Origin: Bacteroidales bacterium
Lineage (GTDB): Bacteria > Bacteroidota > Bacteroidia > Bacteroidales > ML635J-15
Reading direction: 5' to 3'
NCBI GenBank assembly: GCA_028701945.1
Contig: JAQVPT010000125.1
Location: forward strand, 1-9,526
DNA: 9,526 bases
Part shown: positions 1 to 6,686 of the stretch, piece after piece
Layout of the letters: each line of letters starts with the position of its first letter
Numbering within the stretch: the first letter of the stretch is position 1
Program-made: the position numbers and the translations under genes
Notes under the pieces: generated by a model
Told to the model about the DNA's origin: nothing
Databases searched by the model: none
The model's input: only the letters and a program-made list of their open reading frames with translations

Positions 1-42
1 GGTCAGAATAAAAACATCTCGTCCCAGAAGATATATCGGTAA
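1..42 (+). CDS. Possible C-terminal tail of an upstream gene (partial)
   Basis: The first frame is open from the window edge for 13 codons and ends in TAA at 40-42; it reads GQNKNISSQKIYR. A tail ending in K-x-x-R is loosely like the end of type IX secretion sorting domains in Bacteroidota, but 13 residues are far too few to prove coding. It could equally be a chance open stretch in intergenic DNA. The sequence to the left of the window would settle it. Confidence 0.2.
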   Translation, partial: GQNKNISSQKIYR

Positions 43-394
43 GATTAACTATATTAAGTTACGTTAAGCGATTCCGAGACAATACCAATTTAACTAAAAG
101 CTTTAGCTCACGAGCTTGCGAGTAAAACGCCCTATTGGTATAAGTCAAAATGTCGAAACTAAAGCTTAAATTCGCTGATTACTTTGTAATGTTTGGTTCA
201 TGATAGAACCTTTTTAAAGATGAGTAAAAAAATACTTCTTATTAATTAAAATGCAAAAAAACAAAAAAAATGGATGAAATACTCATACTTTAGACTACTT
301 TTGAAGTTAATATATAATTTAAACTTGTAGATATTACTTTCATGTATCCTTCCATGGTATAAATTGCACATTTAATCATTAAAATAAAAAACAA
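43..394. other. Gene-free stretch before the thioesterase
   Basis: I see no credible open reading frame on either strand here. The stretch contains the 60-bp inverted-repeat element at 82-141, a related arm at 159-167, and very A/T-rich sequence from about 220 to 394. No clear TAnnTTTG -7 box is present ahead of the gene at 395; the near matches around 174-181 and 335-345 each miss at least one consensus base or have wrong spacing. Confidence 0.6.
82..141. repeat. 60-bp palindromic element with 8-bp inverted ends
   Basis: ATACCAAT at 82-89 is the exact reverse complement of ATTGGTAT at 134-141. Between them lies a nested imperfect palindrome at 107-122 (CTCACGAGCTTGCGAG), visibly richer in G+C than the surrounding DNA. 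A further arm, AAGCTTTAG at 98-106, is the reverse complement of CTAAAGCTT at 159-167. Compact palindromes like this are typical of dispersed intergenic repeats (REP or MITE-like). It could also be a folded RNA leader or the weak terminator of an upstream gene, although no T-run follows it. Confidence 0.45.
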
Positions 395-1147
395 TTGGAA
401 AATTATTTTGAGAAACAATTTGAGTTAAGATATTTTGAGATGAATAATTTCGGAGAGGCTTCAACAACTACTATTTTAACTTTACTCGAAGAAGCAGCTG
501 CTGATCATTGTCATTCAATAGATCATAGTTTGTATGAGCTTGAGAAACAAAATATTGGATGGGTATTAGTTTCCGGAATTATGGAAATGGATCGCTATCC
601 AAGTTATAAAGAGAAAATCACTATTAGAACATGGTTGTCTGAGTATTCAATGATTAGAGGCCTTAGAGAAAATATTATTTATGATGAAAAAATGAATATT
701 ATAGGTAGGGCTAAAGGGTTATGGGTCTTTTTTGATATTGAAAGAAGAAGACCCACACAAATATTTGAATCTATTATAAACGGATGGTCATATTGTAGTG
801 TTGAAAGTATAAAGCATGACATTACTAAAAAAATAAAACCAATTGATGTTGCAACAAACCTTAAAGAGTTTAAAGTTCATAATTTTGATGTTGACGCAAA
901 TCGTCATGTAAGCAATATTAAGTATTTGCAATGGTTAATGGAGTCAATGCCAGAAGAAATTATTGATAATTATTTTTTATACTCTATTGATGGACGGTTT
1001 ATTTCAGAGGCACAATATGGTGATACTGTTGTGTCTTTGACTGAAAAAGATATTAATAACAATTGTTTTATCCATACTATTAAGACGAAAGAGAACAATA
1101 AAGTTTGTTCCACAGCTAAAACATTATGGAAGAAAAGATATAAATAG
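395..1147 (+). CDS. Acyl-ACP thioesterase (FatA/FatB family)
   Basis: This enzyme is expected to hydrolyse fatty acyl-ACP in the cytosol, releasing free fatty acids and ACP and ending chain elongation. The 250-residue protein has the double hot-dog layout of the family. The N-terminal half contains the LLEEAAADHC helix (30-39) and an IGWVLVSGIMEMDRYP strand. The C-terminal half carries the active-site signature DANRHVSN (167-174), which matches the Asp-x-Asn-x-His of plant FatB, followed by a likely partner Glu205 in ISEAQYGD. The start is a TTG at 395: the frame has a TAA at 380-382 and no ATG or GTG in between, and the next ATG (residue 16) would cut into the first conserved strand. No Shine-Dalgarno site is visible. 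The gene stands alone and ends at a strong terminator at 1228-1258. Chain-length preference cannot be read from the sequence. Confidence 0.93.
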   Translation: MENYFEKQFELRYFEMNNFGEASTTTILTLLEEAAADHCHSIDHSLYELEKQNIGWVLVSGIMEMDRYPSYKEKITIRTWLSEYSMIRGLRENIIYDEKMNIIGRAKGLWVFFDIERRRPTQIFESIINGWSYCSVESIKHDITKKIKPIDVATNLKEFKVHNFDVDANRHVSNIKYLQWLMESMPEEIIDNYFLYSIDGRFISEAQYGDTVVSLTEKDINNNCFIHTIKTKENNKVCSTAKTLWKKRYK

Positions 1148-1214
1148 GTGTTTTACTAAACTAATAGTCAGTAATGAACTGTTAATTCAAGCTGTTAAGT
1201 ACTAATCTACAATC

Positions 1215-1258
1215 TTAATAATTTATTAAAGGGCTAGCTTTTGGGTTAGCCCTTTTTT
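1215..1258 (+). terminator. Rho-independent terminator of the thioesterase gene
   Basis: Bases 1228-1238 pair with 1245-1255 in an 11-bp stem with one G-T wobble (AAAGGGCTAGC against GGTTAGCCCTTT) around a 6-base loop, followed by a T-run to 1258. Just upstream, 1215-1229 is a perfect A/T palindrome (TTAATAA-T-TTATTAA) that overlaps the base of the stem. Confidence 0.85.
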
Positions 1259-1302
1259 ATTTCATTCATCTTTGTTGCAAAAATAAAAATCTATAAAACA
1301 AT

Positions 1303-1343
1303 AAAAAAACCGTCTACCAATTATTTCAATAGACGGTTTTTTT
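1303..1343. terminator. Bidirectional terminator between convergent genes
   Basis: A 14-bp perfect stem is formed by AAAAAAACCGTCTA (1303-1316) and TAGACGGTTTTTTT (1330-1343) around a 13-base loop. The T-runs on both sides let it work in both directions. It lies 16 bp past the stop codon of the minus-strand oxidoreductase and is chiefly its terminator, with a back-up role for the thioesterase transcript. Confidence 0.85.
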
Positions 1344-1359
1344 ATAAATAAGGTTTAGA

Positions 1360-3837
1360 TTATATAAATAAATTTACATTAGATTCTTCTGCTCTTTCCA
1401 AGTATGCTGCCACACCACCATAAGTAACATAATCGTGAAGTTCTTCTTTTTGCACCCCCATTACATCCATTGACATGGTGCAAGCGATAAATTCAACACC
1501 ACTTTCATGAGCCTGTTGCATCAACGATTCTAGTGATTCTATTTTTTTGTTTTTCATCACATTACGAATCATTTTTGGCCCCATACCCATCATGTTCATT
1601 TTCGATAATTTGAGTTTTTTGCTGCTTTTTGGCATCATCATACCAAACATCTTGCCCATAAAATCTTTGTATACTTTTCCTGGTTTTTGTTTTTTAATTA
1701 CATTCAAACCCCAGAAAGTAAAGAATATTGTCATTTTACTTCCCATTGCTGCTGCTCCATTTGCAATAACAAAAGACGCAATAGCTTTATCTAAATCGTC
1801 GCTGAATACTATTATGGATTTATTTTTTGCAGTGTTGCTGCTTACGATATTTGCGACTTCAGGTTTTGCTTGTTTTTCAATGATTGCAGTAACTACACCA
1901 GCAGATTCTTTAACTTCTACAATTCTATTACCGGTAATTTTTGCCCATGATTTGACATCTGCAGAAAATGCTGGATCAGTTGATTTAACTTCCATCATTT
2001 GTCCAGGAAGAGCGGTATCTGCACTCTTCTTTAACTTAATGATTGGTCCTGGACACTGCAAACCACATGCATCAATTTTCATTGTATTGATTGCAGCGGC
2101 AATGCCATTTTTTGGTTCCCTATCTACTTGGTATATCAAGTTGTTAAGTCCAATAACGTGGTTTTCATATACGTCTTCGTTGCCTTGTTTTTGGCTTGCA
2201 AACTCATAGGTTTTATATCCTCCGTTCAAATTGGAAACGTCGCTGAACCCATGTTGCATTAATATCCTGGCGGCTACATAACCACGTGTCCCAACACTGC
2301 AATAAGCAACTATTTCCTTTCCTTTTGGTATTTCATCTAAACGACTTCTAATTTCATCAAAAGGAATATTTATCGCTCCACGTATTGCTCCTAATTCAAA
2401 CTCATCTCTAGTACGAACGTCTAAAAGAAATGTATGTGAATGATCTATGGATTCAACAGCTCGCCAAGAGAAAGATTTCATTGAGCCGTTTATCATATTT
2501 TCGGCAACAAAACCCATGATGTTTACAGGATCCTTTGCAGACGAAAAAGGAGGAGCATAGGCATGCTCTATTTCTGTTAAATCGTAAATGGTGCCGTTGA
2601 ATTTTACAATATTAGCTAATAAATCAATTCGTTTGTCAACTCCATCATAACCGACAATTTGTGCACCATACAATTTGCCTTCGTCAGGTGAAAACACAAT
2701 TTTAATACTCATAGGTAATGAACCAGGATAGTATCCTGCATGTGATCCGGCATGAATAATAGCTGATTGATAAGGGATGTTTTCATTCTTCAATGTCCTT
2801 CCCGAAACTCCAGTTGATGCTACTGTTAAATCAAAAACTTTTGCTATAGCTGTATTGATAGAACCTTTATACACCGACTTATTGCCAAAAATAATATTGT
2901 CTGCACAAATTCTACCTTGCTTATTTGCCGGACCGGCCAAATAGGTTATCTGCTTTTTGTGAATAATTGGATTGTCAAATTCAATGGAATCACCAACAGC
3001 ATAAATGTTAGGGTTTGATGTCTGTAAAAATTTATCAACTACAACTCCGCCAGTTATACCTATATCTAAGCCTGACTCTCGAGCTAGTTTACTGTCTGCT
3101 CGTACTCCAATAGAAAGGATAACAATGTCGGCATTTATTTTTCTACCACTTTTTAGTGTTGTAACTATGTGATCATTTTCTTGTTTGAAAGATGAGACTC
3201 CATCTTTTAGAAAAAAGGCAACGTCTTTAGTTTTTAAGTGCTGGTGAACAATCGCAGCCATCGAATAATCCAATGGAGTCATAACCTGTTCGGCCATCTC
3301 TATAATTGAAACAAAAACTCCAAGTTTATGTAGGTTTTCCGCCATCTCTAAACCAATAAATCCACCTCCTACAACGATAGCTGTTTTAGCTTTCTTTTCT
3401 TCAATAAAAGTTTTGATTTTATCAGTGTCAACAACGTTTCGCATAGTGAATATACCTTCGCTATCTATTCCAGGTAAATTAGGGCGAACAGGCTCTGCTC
3501 CAGTTGATAAAACAAGCTTGTCGTATGATTCTGAGTATTCTTTTCCTGTTCGTAAGTCTTTTACAGTTACTGTTTTCGATTCTGGTGAAATTGACATCAC
3601 TTCGTTAAAAATACGAACATCTACCTTAAAATGTTTGCTAAACATTTCGGGAGTTTGCACAAATAAGTTCTCGCGTTCTGCAATTACTCCTCCAATATAG
3701 TAAGGAAGTCCACAATTGGCATACGAAATATGTTCGCCGCGTTCAAACATAATTATTTCAGCATTCTCATCATCTCTTCGTAATCGTGCTGCTGTTGTTG
3801 CTCCTCCAGCTACTCCACCTACAATAATAATTTTCAT
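1360..3837 (-). CDS. CoA-disulfide reductase-like flavoprotein fused to rhodanese, TusA and DsrE2 modules
   Basis: This 825-residue cytosolic protein carries four sulfur-handling modules. Residues 1-450 form a pyridine-nucleotide-disulfide oxidoreductase of the CoADR/NADH-persulfide-reductase type: the FAD motif GGVAGG (7-12), a single redox Cys42 in SYANCGLPYYIGG, the NAD(P)H motif GGGFIG (157-162), YAVGD (279-283) for FAD, and the family tyrosines in HAGYYPG (369-370) and HAYAPP (427). Residues about 455-545 are a rhodanese domain with LLDVRTRDEF and active Cys513 in YCSVGTRGY. Residues about 586-655 are TusA-like, with CGLQCPGP (591-598). Residues about 673-825 are DsrE2-like, with conserved Cys786 in ACTMSMDVMG. 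CoADR-rhodanese fusions are known to reduce CoA or other persulfides. The added TusA and DsrE modules suggest sulfane sulfur is passed between cysteines on one chain; the true substrate is unproven. The gene follows the MarR gene by 12 bp. Confidence 0.93.
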   Translation of the reverse strand: MKIIIVGGVAGGATTAARLRRDDENAEIIMFERGEHISYANCGLPYYIGGVIAERENLFVQTPEMFSKHFKVDVRIFNEVMSISPESKTVTVKDLRTGKEYSESYDKLVLSTGAEPVRPNLPGIDSEGIFTMRNVVDTDKIKTFIEEKKAKTAIVVGGGFIGLEMAENLHKLGVFVSIIEMAEQVMTPLDYSMAAIVHQHLKTKDVAFFLKDGVSSFKQENDHIVTTLKSGRKINADIVILSIGVRADSKLARESGLDIGITGGVVVDKFLQTSNPNIYAVGDSIEFDNPIIHKKQITYLAGPANKQGRICADNIIFGNKSVYKGSINTAIAKVFDLTVASTGVSGRTLKNENIPYQSAIIHAGSHAGYYPGSLPMSIKIVFSPDEGKLYGAQIVGYDGVDKRIDLLANIVKFNGTIYDLTEIEHAYAPPFSSAKDPVNIMGFVAENMINGSMKSFSWRAVESIDHSHTFLLDVRTRDEFELGAIRGAINIPFDEIRSRLDEIPKGKEIVAYCSVGTRGYVAARILMQHGFSDVSNLNGGYKTYEFASQKQGNEDVYENHVIGLNNLIYQVDREPKNGIAAAINTMKIDACGLQCPGPIIKLKKSADTALPGQMMEVKSTDPAFSADVKSWAKITGNRIVEVKESAGVVTAIIEKQAKPEVANIVSSNTAKNKSIIVFSDDLDKAIASFVIANGAAAMGSKMTIFFTFWGLNVIKKQKPGKVYKDFMGKMFGMMMPKSSKKLKLSKMNMMGMGPKMIRNVMKNKKIESLESLMQQAHESGVEFIACTMSMDVMGVQKEELHDYVTYGGVAAYLERAEESNVNLFI

Positions 3838-3849
3838 ATAAGTTCTGTT

Positions 3850-4182
3850 TTATATAATAAAATCTAAGTTAAATTCGATACCAGTAATCTCTATCTTCTT
3901 TTTTACACCTTCAGCGGTAAGCTCAAACATCATCTTGCGCTTGTCGGTATCATTAAAACTTCGGGTGATATATCCTTTTTGCTCCAGCGTTAAAAGAACA
4001 CGTGAGGTTCTGCTGGTCGATATTCCTGTATCGGCTGATATGTCCCCTGAACATTTAATGGTTTCGTGTAAGCTGCATATCACCATCGCCTCGTTGATGG
4101 TAATATTTATGTCGTTGTTCAGTTTCTGTTCAAACTGATGAATCTTTTTAAAAACTTCTTTAATCTTGCATAAATTTTCCAT
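3850..4182 (-). CDS. MarR-type winged-helix transcriptional regulator
   Basis: This short (110-residue) protein reads as a MarR-family DNA-binding regulator. The helix-turn-helix spans about 42-70, with ISADTGISTSRTSRVLLTLE carrying the recognition helix, and the wing follows with DTDKRKMMFELTAEG (78-92), matching the family's D-x-R...LT-x-x-G signature. It is shorter than usual MarR proteins (about 140), lacking much of the C-terminal dimerisation helix, so it may dimerise mostly through the N-terminus. Cys5, Cys36 and Cys44 are candidates for thiol or persulfide sensing, which is inference only. It is the first gene of an operon with the sulfur-redox fusion protein, so it probably controls that gene and itself. 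The ATG at 4182 has no Shine-Dalgarno site; the leader is about 35 nt if the promoter at 4224-4254 is right. Confidence 0.85.
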   Translation of the reverse strand: MENLCKIKEVFKKIHQFEQKLNNDINITINEAMVICSLHETIKCSGDISADTGISTSRTSRVLLTLEQKGYITRSFNDTDKRKMMFELTAEGVKKKIEITGIEFNLDFII

Positions 4183-4223
4183 AGTGTAAAAATATAATTG
4201 CTACTGTCAAATATTTTAGACTG

Positions 4224-4254
4224 CAAATATAATTAAAAAACAAATAAACCAAAA
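4224..4254 (-). promoter_or_regulatory. Promoter of the MarR/CoADR operon (Bacteroidota type)
   Basis: On the minus strand, TATATTTG (4231-4224) matches the -7 consensus TAnnTTTG exactly. It lies 18 bp from TTTTG (4254-4250), which fits the -33 TTTG box. Transcription would begin near 4216. Around and downstream of the -7 box, minus-strand GCAATTATATT (4201-4191) and plus-strand GCAAATATAATT (4223-4234) form an imperfect inverted pair that could serve as an operator for the regulator. Confidence 0.5.
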
Positions 4255-4473
4255 TTAAGTTCAATTTTTTTTGAAATTTATTTTCTATTCTATGTTCCAA
4301 TGAGGACTAAAATTTTATTATGCTCTGCAAACTGTGTGTGTGGTTCATATGTTTGGATTTATTCTTATGCTTGTTAGTAAAAATGGGCTATTCTTATATT
4401 TAAAAGTCGATATTTTGATAATTCAAAAAATTCTAAACAATAAGTTATCAACAAATCAAGAGATATATGATAA

Positions 4474-4542
4474 GTGATTACCTTATTTGCTATTTTTGTC
4501 GTGAATTAATAGCTTCAATCACTCTTTCAAATAAGTAATTAC
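4474..4542. repeat. Inverted repeat upstream of the sialidase, possible operator or leader hairpin
   Basis: GTGATTACCTTATTTG (4474-4489) and CAAATAAGTAATTAC (4528-4542) are reverse complements apart from one mismatch and one single-base bulge. A nested pair, GCTATT (4489-4494) and AATAGC (4508-4513), lies inside. AATCAC (4517-4522) can compete for GTGATT in the left arm, giving two alternative pairings. The repeat ends 28 bp before the start codon. Confidence 0.4.
4491..4498 (+). promoter_or_regulatory. Possible -7 box for the sialidase gene
   Basis: TATTTTTG fits TAnnTTTG, but no TTG-type -33 box sits 18-21 bp upstream. It lies between the arms of the inverted repeat, so if it is real, regulation through that repeat is likely. 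Confidence 0.25.
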
Positions 4543-4562
4543 GTTTTATTTTGTAAAATAAT

Positions 4563-4567
4563 AGGAG
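4563..4567 (+). promoter_or_regulatory. Shine-Dalgarno AGGAG bearing on the sialidase start
   Basis: AGGAG ends only 3 nt before the ATG at 4571 but 9 nt before the in-frame ATG at 4577. The second ATG has the more usual spacing, so the protein may start at residue 3 (MKNKILFV). The signal peptide works either way. Confidence 0.5.
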
Positions 4568-4570
4568 CAA

Positions 4571-5911
4571 ATGAAAATGAAGAATAAAATATTATTTGTA
4601 TTCGTCATATTATTAATATCTGGAAAGGTGTTTACGCAGGATTTTGGATATTTTAATAAACAAGTGGTTTTTGACCCGACAAATTCAGGGTTTTATATTT
4701 TCCGAATTCCTGCAATTGTAACAACTGTGGGAGGAAACATCCTTATATTCTCTGAGGGTCGTAAAGGTAAAGGAGGCGATTGGGATCAGTCAAACATTGT
4801 TTACAGACTTAGCTCTGATTCTGGAGAAAGCTGGACACCGATAACTATTTTAGCTGACAAAGGAAATATAACTTGTGCAAGTCCCGTACCGATAGTTGAC
4901 TATTTTGATAATAAAACTCATCTTGTTTATACAGTAGGACAAAATAGAATATTTTATACGTCTTCTTCTGATGACGGAGTCTCGTGGGATACTGCGATAA
5001 ATATTACCGATGCTCTTGAAGGTTTTAAGGCCAAATATCCATGGCGAGTTGTTGCAACAGGTCCAGGCCATGGAACACAATTAACAACAGGAAGATTATT
5101 AGTTCCTGTTTGGTTTTCAGAAAGTAATGCAATTGATTCCCTCAATTTTGCATTAGCCCATCATCCTTCAGTTGCGGGAATTATGTATAGTGATGATTTT
5201 GGAAAATCTTGGTTATTAGGAGATATAATTGGAATAAACAATGACACGTTAATTTTTCCCAGCGAATCTACTTGTGTTGAATTATCAAGTGGAGAAGTAT
5301 TGTTTAATATGAGAAATGAATCGAAAAACTACAGAAGACTTGTCTCGTTAAGCCCTAACGGAATTACAAATTGGTCTAAGCCACATTATTCGGATAATTT
5401 CTTTGAACCAATTTGCCACGCAAGCATGATAAGATATTCTATTTCACCATTTCAAGCTAAAAATAGACTAATTTTTGCAAATCCAGATTCACGCATGACT
5501 CCATGGAGTTTAAAAAGAGGGACAACAAATAATGCTGCTCCCAAAAGACAAAGATCAAATCTTACTCTAAGATTAAGTTATGATGAAGGCTCAACTTTTC
5601 CAATTTATAAGGAAATTGATCCTGGCTTTACCGGATATTCAGATTTGGCAGTAAGCAATAATGGAACTATTCATTGTTTGTACGAATCAGGAGTAAAGAA
5701 TAATAATGTATTTCTGCCTTCTGCAATTACATTAGCCTCTTTTAATCTTCAGTGGGCGACAGAAGGACGAGACGCATTATCTGTTGATGATATGCCGCTT
5801 AACTCCAATTTAACTTGTGCTGCCGAAAATCAGAATATGGGGACAGCAAAAAAGAAAAAATATTTGTTTAGAAAAAAACAACCCAAGAGTTGTAAATATC
5901 TGCCTGCCTAG
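4571..5911 (+). CDS. Secreted exo-alpha-sialidase (GH33) with non-sialidase tail
   Basis: The enzyme removes terminal sialic acid from glycoconjugates outside the cytoplasm. Residues 1-22 are a signal peptide (basic start, hydrophobic core, cleavage near VFTQ). The six-bladed propeller shows FRIP with Arg45, the region of the acid/base Asp in GKGGDWDQ (Asp70 or Asp72), and Asp-boxes at 81-88 (SSDSGESW), 132-139 (SSDDGVSW), 207-214 (SDDFGKSW) and, degenerate, 336-343 with Phe for Trp. GPGHGTQL is at 164-171, Glu232 in SESTCVEL, Arg248 in NMRNE, a third Arg near 326-334, and the likely nucleophile Tyr356 in GYSDLAV with Glu372 of LYES beside it. The catalytic domain should end near 395 (FNLQW). 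The last 50 residues are lysine-rich, not sialidase-like, and the frame stays open after the TAG. There is no lipobox or obvious type IX sorting domain. No sialic-acid transport or catabolism genes are nearby. Confidence 0.92.
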   Translation: MKMKNKILFVFVILLISGKVFTQDFGYFNKQVVFDPTNSGFYIFRIPAIVTTVGGNILIFSEGRKGKGGDWDQSNIVYRLSSDSGESWTPITILADKGNITCASPVPIVDYFDNKTHLVYTVGQNRIFYTSSSDDGVSWDTAINITDALEGFKAKYPWRVVATGPGHGTQLTTGRLLVPVWFSESNAIDSLNFALAHHPSVAGIMYSDDFGKSWLLGDIIGINNDTLIFPSESTCVELSSGEVLFNMRNESKNYRRLVSLSPNGITNWSKPHYSDNFFEPICHASMIRYSISPFQAKNRLIFANPDSRMTPWSLKRGTTNNAAPKRQRSNLTLRLSYDEGSTFPIYKEIDPGFTGYSDLAVSNNGTIHCLYESGVKNNNVFLPSAITLASFNLQWATEGRDALSVDDMPLNSNLTCAAENQNMGTAKKKKYLFRKKQPKSCKYLPA

Positions 5912-6019
5912 CAATCCATAATAGAAGAAACACAAGAATATTATAACGGTATATACACTGATTATCTGCATCGTTTTGCATTATGGAATAGCAATTTATT
6001 AGCCGAAGATAAAGCGTAG
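5912..6019 (+). pseudogene. In-frame coding-like remnant after the sialidase stop
   Basis: Directly after the TAG at 5909-5911 the same frame continues for 35 codons to a second TAG at 6017-6019. It reads QSIIEETQEYYNGI, then YTDYLHRFALWNSNLLAEDKA, here split across the two parts. The composition (Trp, His, many Tyr, few low-complexity runs) looks like real protein rather than chance A/T sequence. It has no start codon. It could be the end of a gene damaged upstream, perhaps together with the odd lysine-rich tail of the sialidase, or a sialidase extension lost through a nonsense change. I do not recognise the family. Confidence 0.3.
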
Positions 6020-6074
6020 TACCAATGACTCAAAACACTTGAAAACTTTTCTAAGGTTTTTAATGATATTTATC

Positions 6075-6082
6075 TATATTTG
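6075..6082 (+). promoter_or_regulatory. Possible -7 box for the lipocalin operon
   Basis: TATATTTG matches TAnnTTTG exactly, 46 bp before the lipocalin ATG, which would give a leader of about 40 nt. No convincing -33 TTG is seen at 18-21 bp upstream, so the call rests on one box. Confidence 0.35.
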
Positions 6083-6128
6083 TTAAAAATTGAATATGTA
6101 AGATGATAAAAATCTAACTAAACAAAAA

Positions 6129-6662
6129 ATGAATACTAAAAAAACAACAAATATTCTAATAACAATAATCATTATGGCTGGATTATTTTCTTGCTCGACT
6201 ATACCTAAAGGAGCAGTCGCTGTAAAACCCTTTAATAAGGAAAAATATCTTGGTAAGTGGTATGAGATTGCTAGATTAGATTTTAAATTCGAGAGAAATT
6301 TGAATAATACTACTGCTGAGTATTCTGTAAATGAAGATGGTACAATTAAAGTAGATAATAAAGGATATAACACAGTTACAGGTGAGTGGAGCCAAGCAAT
6401 TGGGAAAGCTAAATTTATCGGGAACAATGATGTTGCAATGCTTAAAGTATCATTCTTTGGTCCCTTTTATGCTGGATATAATGTAATTGCACTAGATGCT
6501 GATTATAAATACGCTTTGGTTTCTGGAAAAAATCTTAAATATCTATGGATATTATCTCGCACCACAAGCATTCCTGACGAGATAAAAAATAAATATTTAA
6601 AGATTGCTAAAGAAATTGGATTTAATACAGAAAATCTGTTGTGGATCGAACATGATAAATAG
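6129..6662 (+). CDS. Outer-membrane lipocalin lipoprotein (Blc-like)
   Basis: This 177-residue lipoprotein belongs to the bacterial lipocalins, eight-stranded beta-barrels that bind small hydrophobic ligands such as fatty acids or lysophospholipids. Residues 1-21 are a lipoprotein signal peptide with lipobox LFSC and lipidated Cys22; the next residue is Ser, so outer-membrane sorting is plausible. The barrel begins with the lipocalin motif GKWYEIARLDFKFER (42-56, invariant Trp44), continues with EYSVNEDGTIKVDNKGY, then the second structural motif ALDADYKYALVSG (121-133) and LWILSRT with the conserved Arg144. The length and ends match Blc (E. coli, 177 residues), so the gene looks intact. It is followed 24 bp later by the flavin-protein gene, probably in one transcript. 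Its ligand and physiological role are not shown by the sequence. Confidence 0.93.
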   Translation: MNTKKTTNILITIIIMAGLFSCSTIPKGAVAVKPFNKEKYLGKWYEIARLDFKFERNLNNTTAEYSVNEDGTIKVDNKGYNTVTGEWSQAIGKAKFIGNNDVAMLKVSFFGPFYAGYNVIALDADYKYALVSGKNLKYLWILSRTTSIPDEIKNKYLKIAKEIGFNTENLLWIEHDK

Positions 6663-6673
6663 AAATAAAATTT

Positions 6674-6678
6674 AGGAG
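6674..6678 (+). promoter_or_regulatory. Shine-Dalgarno AGGAG of the flavin-protein gene
   Basis: AGGAG lies 8 nt before the ATG at 6687, ideal spacing and clearly stronger than at most genes in the window. It fixes the start of the downstream gene. Confidence 0.65.
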
Positions 6679-6686
6679 AAATAAAT

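Larger units (their letters stand above)
4183..4570. other. Divergent intergenic region between MarR operon and sialidase
   Basis: There is no gene in these 388 bases. The left end holds the minus-strand promoter of the MarR operon. The middle (about 4265-4470) is A/T-rich with no structure I can support. The right end holds the inverted repeat at 4474-4542, a possible plus-strand -7 box and the sialidase ribosome binding site. Confidence 0.7.

Noticed and set aside
43..394. tRNA or other structured RNA gene
   Set aside because: No cloverleaf, CCA end or T-loop sequence could be found; only the short palindromes described are present.
1547..2209. A 220-codon plus-strand open frame inside the oxidoreductase gene
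   Set aside because: It lies wholly within the well-supported minus-strand fusion gene and its hydrophobic, low-complexity translation is the usual antisense shadow; no family motifs are seen.
4850..5145. Minus-strand open frames within the sialidase gene
   Set aside because: They are antisense to conserved Asp-box and GPG-motif coding sequence and show no recognisable domain.
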